NCBI GenBank assembly: GCA_001799195.1
Contig: MGSU01000124.1
Span: 7,299-18,161, forward strand
Source of the DNA: Deltaproteobacteria bacterium RIFOXYA12_FULL_61_11
GTDB lineage: Bacteria > Bdellovibrionota_F > JAHFAK01 > YA12-FULL-61-11
DNA length: 10,863 bases
Direction: 5' to 3'
Part shown: one piece after another, positions 6,851-10,863 of the stretch
Layout of the letters: every line of letters begins with the position of its first letter
Numbering within the stretch: position 1 is the first letter of the stretch
Program-made: the position numbers and the translations under genes
Notes under the pieces: model-generated
Database searches by the model: none
The model's input: only the letters and a program-made list of their open reading frames with translations
Told to the model about the DNA's origin: nothing

Positions 6851-7344
6851 CGCAACTCGACCCAGACTGCCTCCCGAGATCCTCCGCGGGTCGCCTTCTT
6901 CCTCGGCGCTTTCGTGCCGAGGTGATCGGGTCGGCGACGAAGGATCAACGCCGCGAGGAAGGAAGGTCCGTTCCTCAAGACCACAGCCTCTTTGCCGGGT
7001 TCTTCGAGGAGAATGCGCGGTCCTCCCCTCTCGAAGAGCGAGGAATTCCGGCCATAGGCGCTGTTGTAACAACACGCTATCCTGGTCAGCAGCACATGTT
7101 TGAACGCATGGAAAGCCCACGGATCGCAGATGCGGCACCGCACCCCGAGGTGGTCGTCCTCGAGGATGAACTCGAGGAGGTCTATGCCGTACCGCAGCTT
7201 CTCCTCGTGGACGATCGTGCGCAGCAACCAGCGGCTCCGGTCGGTCCGAAAATATTTTCTCCCCTGATGGGTGGCCCAGAAATATTCGACCACCATGCCC
7301 GGTTCCAGGACCGGCATCTTCCGGCTCGCTCTCTCCCGAGGCAT
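6847..7344 (-). CDS. Diverged REP-associated tyrosine transposase-like (Y1_Tnp) protein
   Basis: A 165-residue basic protein. Its opening, LEPGMVVEYFWATHQGRKYF then RTDRSRWLL, parallels the usual start of REP-associated or IS200-like Y1 transposases (PGALYHVTSRGN...IFxDDxDRxxFL). The segment LEFILEDDHLGVR (58-69) sits where the family has its HUH motif (LMPNHFHLL): H65 remains, but the second histidine is replaced by G67. A tyrosine followed by Asn and then GR and LF (ACCYNSAYGRNSSLFERGG, 90-108) matches the catalytic-Tyr region, Y93 being the candidate. The C-terminal third is Arg/Lys-rich and lacks the usual NPVRAG signature. ATG 7344 is preferred over ATG 7362 because GGAGGA (7356-7351) lies 6 nt before it. 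The changed HUH motif suggests an inactive or domesticated protein. Family assignment is moderate; a sequence-unrelated nucleic-acid-binding protein is the alternative. Confidence 0.6.
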   Translation of the reverse strand: MPRERASRKMPVLEPGMVVEYFWATHQGRKYFRTDRSRWLLRTIVHEEKLRYGIDLLEFILEDDHLGVRCRICDPWAFHAFKHVLLTRIACCYNSAYGRNSSLFERGGPRILLEEPGKEAVVLRNGPSFLAALILRRRPDHLGTKAPRKKATRGGSREAVWVELR

Positions 7345-7418
7345 ACCTGTTCCTCCGCCCATGGAGTGTCGGGCCCAGCCTGTATCAAACTCCGTACCAA
7401 CGGGAAGTATCCAGCGAT

Positions 7419-7447
7419 AGGATATATTATCATAGAGTTGAAAACAA
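7419..7447 (-). promoter_or_regulatory. Candidate promoter of the transposase-like gene
   Basis: On the minus strand, TTGTTT (7447-7442) and TATCCT (7424-7419) are 17 nt apart, inside an AT-rich island unusual for this window. The -35 box lies within the dyad AGTTG-AAAA-CAACT (7436-7449 on the plus strand), which could be a binding site. GATAAT further up is another possible -10. The leader would be about 67 nt. Confidence 0.35.
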
Positions 7448-7471
7448 CTTGCGGAAACCCTGTGGCGGGAT

Positions 7472-7488
7472 GCCGAATTCGGTTCGGC
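7472..7488. repeat. Stem-loop downstream of the CGGC-type gene
   Basis: GCCGAA (7472-7477) and TTCGGC (7483-7488) form a 6-bp stem around TTCGG; the alternative CCGAATTCGG (7473-7482) is a perfect 10-bp palindrome. It lies 26 nt beyond the stop codon of the minus-strand gene ending at 7514. No T-tract follows on the minus strand, so it could at most stabilise a 3' end. Confidence 0.35.
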
Positions 7489-7513
7489 TACGCGAATCGC
7501 TTTCGAGAATCAC

Positions 7514-7867
7514 TCAATAGGCATGCGTGCCAAGAACCACCTCAATACCGAACTTCTTCTCCAGCGTAAGCTTGAGGGTGTCGAAATCGATGGGACAGTG
7601 CGCGGTTTCCATGGCCAACTTCATACAGGTGCCCAGGTGCAGGACCTCGATGGGCCGCTTCAGGCTCGAGGTGATTTCGGTCAGGAGTTTGACCTTGGGT
7701 ACGACCAAACCCGGACAATCGCCGCAGTCGGTCATGGCCACCAACTCGATGGTGTCGTGCCGACCATACTCGCCGTTCTTCTCGGCCATGCCTTTATAGC
7801 ATTTTGCGCACGCGATACAGGAGAAGTCCTTGACCTTCTTGCAATACACCACCGCGATCTTCGCCAT
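7514..7867 (-). CDS. Cysteine-rich CGGC-domain-type protein, putative metal binding
   Basis: A 117-residue soluble protein, MAKIAVVYCKKV..., with eight cysteines: C9, C17-x2-C20-x2-C23 (SCIACAKC), C48-G-D-C51, C81 (HLGTCMKL) and C91 (AHCPID). The order, the MTDCGDCPGLVVPK segment and the LHLGTCM segment fit the CGGC-domain family of predicted metal-binding proteins (here CGDC rather than CGGC). The biochemical role of this family is not established; the cysteine pattern suggests binding of a metal or Fe-S cluster. ATG 7867 is fixed by AAGGAG 6 nt upstream, which is made from the last two codons of the preceding gene, so the pair is translationally close (3-nt gap) and surely one operon. Control would come from the promoter ahead of the DUF134 gene. 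Confidence 0.8.
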   Translation of the reverse strand: MAKIAVVYCKKVKDFSCIACAKCYKGMAEKNGEYGRHDTIELVAMTDCGDCPGLVVPKVKLLTEITSSLKRPIEVLHLGTCMKLAMETAHCPIDFDTLKLTLEKKFGIEVVLGTHAY

Positions 7868-7870
7868 GTC

Positions 7871-8299
7871 CTACTCCTTCGATGTGAGGTTCTTCTCGGC
7901 TGGTCCTCGCCCTTCCGCCCTTGTTACCCCGGAGCGAGGTGCCCCGCGGTCACCTTGCGTTTCCTGGGCTTCCCGCGTCCCATCGTGCAGCCGGCAACAA
8001 CGATGTCCGTGAGGAAGCACCGGTCCGCCCTCTATCCTCAAGGCCTTGCCGTGGACCAATACATCCGCCACCTTGCGATGGGCGGACTCGATGATCCTGC
8101 TGAAGGTCGGACGGGAGACCCCCATCTCTACGGCGGCCAACTCCTGATACAGCTCTCCGAGATCGGCCAAGCGCAGGGCCTCGAACTCATCGAGGGTCAT
8201 CACCACCTCCTCGAGTTCAGCCACCGGAATGCCGATAGGCTTGAAGATCGCCGCGGCAGGCCGCCCCGCGACGCGCCGCGAATGAAAAGGTCTCGGCAT
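7871..8299 (-). CDS. DUF134/UPF0251 family helix-turn-helix protein
   Basis: A 142-residue probable DNA-binding protein. MPRPFHSRRVAGRP, then IFKPIGIPVAELEEVVMTLD and EFEALRLADLGELYQELAA are characteristic of the UPF0251 (DUF134) family. A helix-turn-helix spans about residues 51-75, with VEMGVSRPTFSRII as turn and recognition helix. After about residue 95 comes a polar, low-order tail with C101-C102. Start ATG 8299 has GAGGTGG (8310-8304) directly upstream. The in-frame ATG at 8329 is rejected because it lies upstream of the predicted -10 box and inside the operator palindrome. It is first in an operon with the cysteine-rich gene 3 nt downstream. The palindrome in its own promoter points to autoregulation. 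Family members are known from sequence and structure prediction only, and the signal sensed is unknown. Confidence 0.85.
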   Translation of the reverse strand: MPRPFHSRRVAGRPAAAIFKPIGIPVAELEEVVMTLDEFEALRLADLGELYQELAAVEMGVSRPTFSRIIESAHRKVADVLVHGKALRIEGGPVLPHGHRCCRLHDGTREAQETQGDRGAPRSGVTRAEGRGPAEKNLTSKE

Positions 8300-8317
8300 A
8301 CGTCCACCTCTTTCGCC

Positions 8318-8346
8318 ATTTTTGGACATAGGTCCACAACTGTCAA
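8318..8346 (-). promoter_or_regulatory. Promoter of the DUF134-CGGC operon
   Basis: On the minus strand, a perfect -35 box TTGACA (8346-8341) is followed after exactly 17 nt by AAAAAT (8323-8318), which matches TATAAT at four positions. Transcription should begin near 8311, so the GAGGTGG ribosome-binding site is almost at the 5' end of the message. The spacer contains the operator palindrome listed separately. Confidence 0.6.
8323..8336. promoter_or_regulatory. Candidate operator palindrome between -35 and -10
   Basis: TGGAC-ATAG-GTCCA is a 14-bp inverted repeat (5-bp arms) lying in the promoter spacer of the DUF134-CGGC operon. On the minus strand the sequence GTGGACCTATGTCC (8337-8324) recurs as GTGGACGTATGCCG (8307-8294), matching at 11 of 14 positions and displaced by exactly 30 bp, about three helical turns. 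A regulator bound here would block RNA polymerase. The encoded helix-turn-helix protein is the natural candidate. Confidence 0.55.
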
Positions 8347-8382
8347 GCTGGTTTCCACTGGGGGCGCCGGACGACTATTTCG

Positions 8383-8411
8383 TTGCATTTTCTTCGGTCC
8401 CTCCGCATACA
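8383..8411 (+). promoter_or_regulatory. Weak candidate promoter of the cation antiporter gene
   Basis: TTGCAT (8383-8388) and CATACA (8406-8411) are 17 nt apart, but both match the consensus only moderately. It is the best pair found between the divergent DUF134 promoter and the antiporter start, giving a leader of about 40 nt. Confidence 0.25.
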
Positions 8412-8457
8412 TCGCATTGGAGCCATCAAGCCTTGCGACCCATGATTGAAGCCTGAA

Positions 8458-10446
8458 ATGCACCACCTCCCCATTCTCACTGAACTGGCGATCATCACAG
8501 CCCTGGGCGTCATCATCCTGGTGGTGCTCTCGAGGCTGCGCCTACCCGCGGTCGCGGGGTTGCTCGTAGCCGGCGGGCTCCTGGGACCTTCCGGACTGGC
8601 CCTCGTCGAATCGATCGGCACGATCGAGGTCCTGGCCGAGGTCGGCGTGGTGCTCCTCCTGTTCACCATCGGCCTCGAGTTCTCCCCGGAACGTTTGCGG
8701 CCAATCGTGCGTATCATTACCCTGGGCGGTGGGTTGCAGGTCCTCCTCACCCTGGGAGCCACGGTCCTGGTGCTCCTGGTCCTCGGCCGTCCCCTGCAAC
8801 AAGCGGTGTTCTTCGGTTTCGTGGTCGCCCTCTCGAGTACGGCCATCGTCCTACGCGCGCTCGGTGAACGCGGGGAGCTCGATGCCCCGCACGGCCGTTT
8901 CATCGTCGGCATCATGATCTTCCAGGATCTCTGCGTCGTTCCCATGGTGCTCCTCGTACCAATCCTGGCGCTCTCCGGCGGCTTCGGGAGCGTGTTCACG
9001 GATCTCGGCCTCGTCGGCCTCAAAGCCGTACTCGTGCTCGCCCTCGCCTGGACGTCGGCCAGATACTTGGTGCCCACCTTCCTGCACCTGGTCGATGCCA
9101 GCCGCAGCCGCGAGATTTTCCTCTTGGCCGTATTGGGACTCTGCATGGGAATGGCTTGGTTGACCTCTCTGGCCGGTCTCTCCCTGGCCCTCGGCGCCTT
9201 CGTCGGCGGCTTGGTGGTCGCGGGCAGTGATTTCAACCAACGAGCGCTCGGTGAGCTCATCCCTCTGCGCAACGCATTCGTCAGCGTCTTCTTCATCTCC
9301 CTGGGCATGCTGTTCGACGCCAGGATCGTGCTCGAATACCCACTGACAATCCTGCTCCTCTTCACGGGTTTGTTGTTCGGTAAAGCGGCGATCGCCGGCC
9401 TTTGCGCCGTGATCCTCCGCTTTCCCCCTCGAGTCGCTTGGCTGGCCGGCATCGCCCTGGCCCAGTTCGGCGAGTTTGGCTTCGTGCTCCTGCGGTTGGG
9501 GCAGAGCCACGGCTTGGTGACCTCGACCGAAGCGCGGATCATCCTCTCGGCAGGGGTGCTGAGCATGTTCGTGACTCCTTTGCTGATCCGGCTTGCCCCA
9601 CATCTGGCCGCAGGAGAAAAGATCCTCAGCCCGTTGGCCCATTTGTTGCGGGTCCGAGCCCTCGAACCCGGGCACAACCTCGACCAACAGTCCGGCCACG
9701 TCGTCATGATCGGCTATGGGGTTGCGGGGCGCATGGTCTCGCGAGCCCTGGCAGCTTGTGAGGTTCCACGGGTGATCCTCGAATTGAACGTCGAGACCGT
9801 ACGGCGAGCCAGGGCCGAGGGCGAACCGATCTGGTATGCCGATGCTTCCAGCGAAGAAGCCTTGAGCCACGCAGGCGTGCTGCGAGCCCGGGCCGCGGTC
9901 GTCTTGATCAATGATCACCTCGCGGGCGAACGCGTGGTCGAGGCCATCGGCCGGCTCGCCCCTCAGGTCCCCGTGTTCATTCGCACCCGATTTTTTGCCG
10001 ATTTACCGCGCCTTGGTCGGTTAGGAGCATCCAACGTGGTCGTCGACGAGGTTGAAGCAGGGCTCGAAACCGCGGCCCGTCTCCTCCGTAAGTTACAACT
10101 GCCACGCAACCGCATCGAAGAACAGCTCCACCTCGCCCGAGAAGAGACTCAGCATTCCTCGAGACCAGTCGAATTACCCCCTGTGACCCTTAGTGCCAAT
10201 GCCGATCTGCGTTCCCTCGAACTCGAACCGATCGAGTTGACCAACGGCACTCCGACCCAGGGGAAAACCTTGAGGCAATTGGAGCTGCGGGAACGCACCG
10301 GTGCTCTGGTGGTGGCTCGTCGCCGAGCCGGCGTGTTGCAGTTGGATCTCGGACCCGACGAACCGCTCCTCGTGGGCGACATCCTCTATGTGGCGGGTCC
10401 CCACGAGGCCCTGGCGAAGGCCTACACCTATCTCTTGGGGACGTGA
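8458..10446 (+). CDS. CPA2/Kef-type monovalent cation:proton antiporter with RCK (TrkA) domains
   Basis: A 662-residue inner-membrane transporter. Residues 1-385 hold about 12 hydrophobic segments with CPA2 landmarks: RLRLPAVAGLLVAGGLLGPS (26-45), LLLFTIGLEF (66-75), ALSSTAIVLRAL (124-135), and MIFQDLCVVP (153-162), where D157 is the likely ion-binding acid of the FQD motif. A cytosolic TrkA-N (RCK) domain follows, with the nucleotide-binding motif GYGVAG (419-424) and E442 at the end of the second strand. A TrkA-C domain covers about 575-660. By analogy with KefB/KefC and related proteins it would exchange K+ or Na+ for H+ under control of a dinucleotide or other ligand; ion preference is not readable. 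ATG 8458 is chosen; an in-frame TTG at 8446 adds four residues and neither has a clear ribosome-binding site. Its stop overlaps the next gene's start by one base. Confidence 0.92.
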   Translation: MHHLPILTELAIITALGVIILVVLSRLRLPAVAGLLVAGGLLGPSGLALVESIGTIEVLAEVGVVLLLFTIGLEFSPERLRPIVRIITLGGGLQVLLTLGATVLVLLVLGRPLQQAVFFGFVVALSSTAIVLRALGERGELDAPHGRFIVGIMIFQDLCVVPMVLLVPILALSGGFGSVFTDLGLVGLKAVLVLALAWTSARYLVPTFLHLVDASRSREIFLLAVLGLCMGMAWLTSLAGLSLALGAFVGGLVVAGSDFNQRALGELIPLRNAFVSVFFISLGMLFDARIVLEYPLTILLLFTGLLFGKAAIAGLCAVILRFPPRVAWLAGIALAQFGEFGFVLLRLGQSHGLVTSTEARIILSAGVLSMFVTPLLIRLAPHLAAGEKILSPLAHLLRVRALEPGHNLDQQSGHVVMIGYGVAGRMVSRALAACEVPRVILELNVETVRRARAEGEPIWYADASSEEALSHAGVLRARAAVVLINDHLAGERVVEAIGRLAPQVPVFIRTRFFADLPRLGRLGASNVVVDEVEAGLETAARLLRKLQLPRNRIEEQLHLAREETQHSSRPVELPPVTLSANADLRSLELEPIELTNGTPTQGKTLRQLELRERTGALVVARRRAGVLQLDLGPDEPLLVGDILYVAGPHEALAKAYTYLLGT

Positions 10447-10863
10447 TGCAAGCCCTCGTCCCGCTGCTCTGGGTCCTCGTCCTCGTCCTCTCGGGCAAGA
10501 CCTTGCTGCTGCTCCTCGCAAGTCGCCAGTACCTGTACGGAGTTCGCGGGTTGCTCTGCCCCCGGGAACCTGCCCGAACCCCGGAGGTCACCGCGGTGAT
10601 CGCGGTGCGGGATGAGGCGCCTGTCTTGCCGCGTTTGTTCGAGGCGCTGGCCGGCCTGCGCTTCCCTCCCGGCAAGCTCGAATTCCTCTTCGTCGATCAC
10701 GGTTCGACCGATGCTACTCCCGAGTTGATCCGCGCGTTCGGCGCTTCGATGCCGATCGGCACGGTGAGGCTGCTCTCCCTCCCAAGGGAAACCGGAGGGA
10801 GCGGCAAGGCAACGCCGCTCAATGCCGCCCTCGCGGCAGCTCCGCGGGAGGTACTCGTGTTCT
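10446..10863 (+). CDS. Membrane-anchored GT2 family glycosyltransferase, N-terminal part
   Basis: The gene leaves the window on the right; 139 codons are visible. ATG 10446 shares its A with the preceding TGA (TGATG), so translation is probably coupled to the antiporter gene. Residues 3-25 (ALVPLLWVLVLVLSGKTLLL onward) form a transmembrane helix, then the GT-A fold begins: VTAVIAVRDEAPVLPRLFEA (48-67) and LEFLFVDHGSTDATPELI (78-95), with GSGKATPLNAALAAA (117-131) matching the usual GKAxALNxGL element. The motif normally read as VDDGSTD is VDHGSTD here, replacing one acidic residue of the nucleotide-sugar site. The sugar and acceptor are unknown; polysaccharide or lipid glycosylation at the membrane is likely. 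Confidence 0.8.
   Translation, partial: MQALVPLLWVLVLVLSGKTLLLLLASRQYLYGVRGLLCPREPARTPEVTAVIAVRDEAPVLPRLFEALAGLRFPPGKLEFLFVDHGSTDATPELIRAFGASMPIGTVRLLSLPRETGGSGKATPLNAALAAAPREVLVF

Noticed and set aside
6520-7569. 349-codon plus-strand frame spanning the GH57 end and the transposase-like gene
   Set aside because: Arg/Pro-rich out-of-frame translation crossing a gene boundary, without a ribosome-binding site or family similarity.
8300-8329. Ten-residue upstream extension of the DUF134 protein from ATG 8329
   Set aside because: That ATG lies upstream of the predicted -10 box and within the operator palindrome; GAGGTGG favours ATG 8299.
7523-8449. 308-codon plus-strand frame opposite the DUF134-CGGC operon
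   Set aside because: Antisense to two recognisable genes with good ribosome-binding sites; product resembles no known family.
8343-9707. 454-codon antisense open frame, and another at 8851-9918, opposite the antiporter gene
   Set aside because: Arg/Ser/Thr-rich or Glu/Gln-rich translations of the complement of a membrane protein gene; no recognisable domain.

Overview
The window is GC-rich bacterial chromosome with densely packed genes and strong use of C or G in third codon positions. Long antisense open frames, typical of such composition, shadow almost every real gene. Gene content suggests a Gram-negative, probably proteobacterial, organism with anaerobic or microaerophilic cobalamin and iron-sulfur chemistry: two B12-binding radical SAM enzymes, a 2-hydroxyacyl-CoA dehydratase-type Fe-S protein and a cysteine-rich CGGC-type protein. 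The taxonomic placement is a guess. No rRNA, tRNA, CRISPR array or intact insertion sequence was seen.

Layout, left to right. Positions 1-587 (minus) hold the N-terminal 195 codons of an HgdB/BcrC-type protein that leaves the window. It shares a divergent promoter region (588-750) with a tandem pair of B12-binding radical SAM genes (751-2238 and 2249-3658, plus), which are 10 nt apart and probably one operon. A 278-nt gap follows. It contains a 146-bp segment bounded by 16-bp inverted repeats starting GTAAC, a possible miniature transposable element. Next are an exported protein of unknown family (3937-4608), with a Cys-His-Asp order reminiscent of transglutaminase-like hydrolases, and a GH57 glucanotransferase/amylase (4796-6850) with its own likely promoter.

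The GH57 gene converges on a minus-strand gene (6847-7344). Their two stop codons share the palindrome CTAG. The minus-strand protein looks like a diverged REP-associated tyrosine transposase (Y1_Tnp) whose HUH motif has lost one histidine. Further right on the same strand is a two-gene operon: a DUF134/UPF0251 helix-turn-helix regulator (7871-8299) and the cysteine-rich CGGC-type protein (7514-7867). Its promoter has a perfect TTGACA -35 box, and a 14-bp palindrome fills the spacer between -35 and -10. Part of that sequence recurs exactly 30 bp downstream, over the start codon. This is the clearest regulatory arrangement in the window and suggests autorepression.

Divergent from that operon is a CPA2/Kef-type monovalent cation antiporter with RCK domains (8458-10446). 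Its stop codon overlaps the start of a membrane-anchored GT2 glycosyltransferase (10446 to the window end).

The most plausible undescribed systems are (a) the B12-radical SAM pair with the divergent 2-hydroxyacyl-CoA dehydratase-like gene, whose substrate cannot be read from the sequence, and (b) the self-regulated DUF134-CGGC operon.
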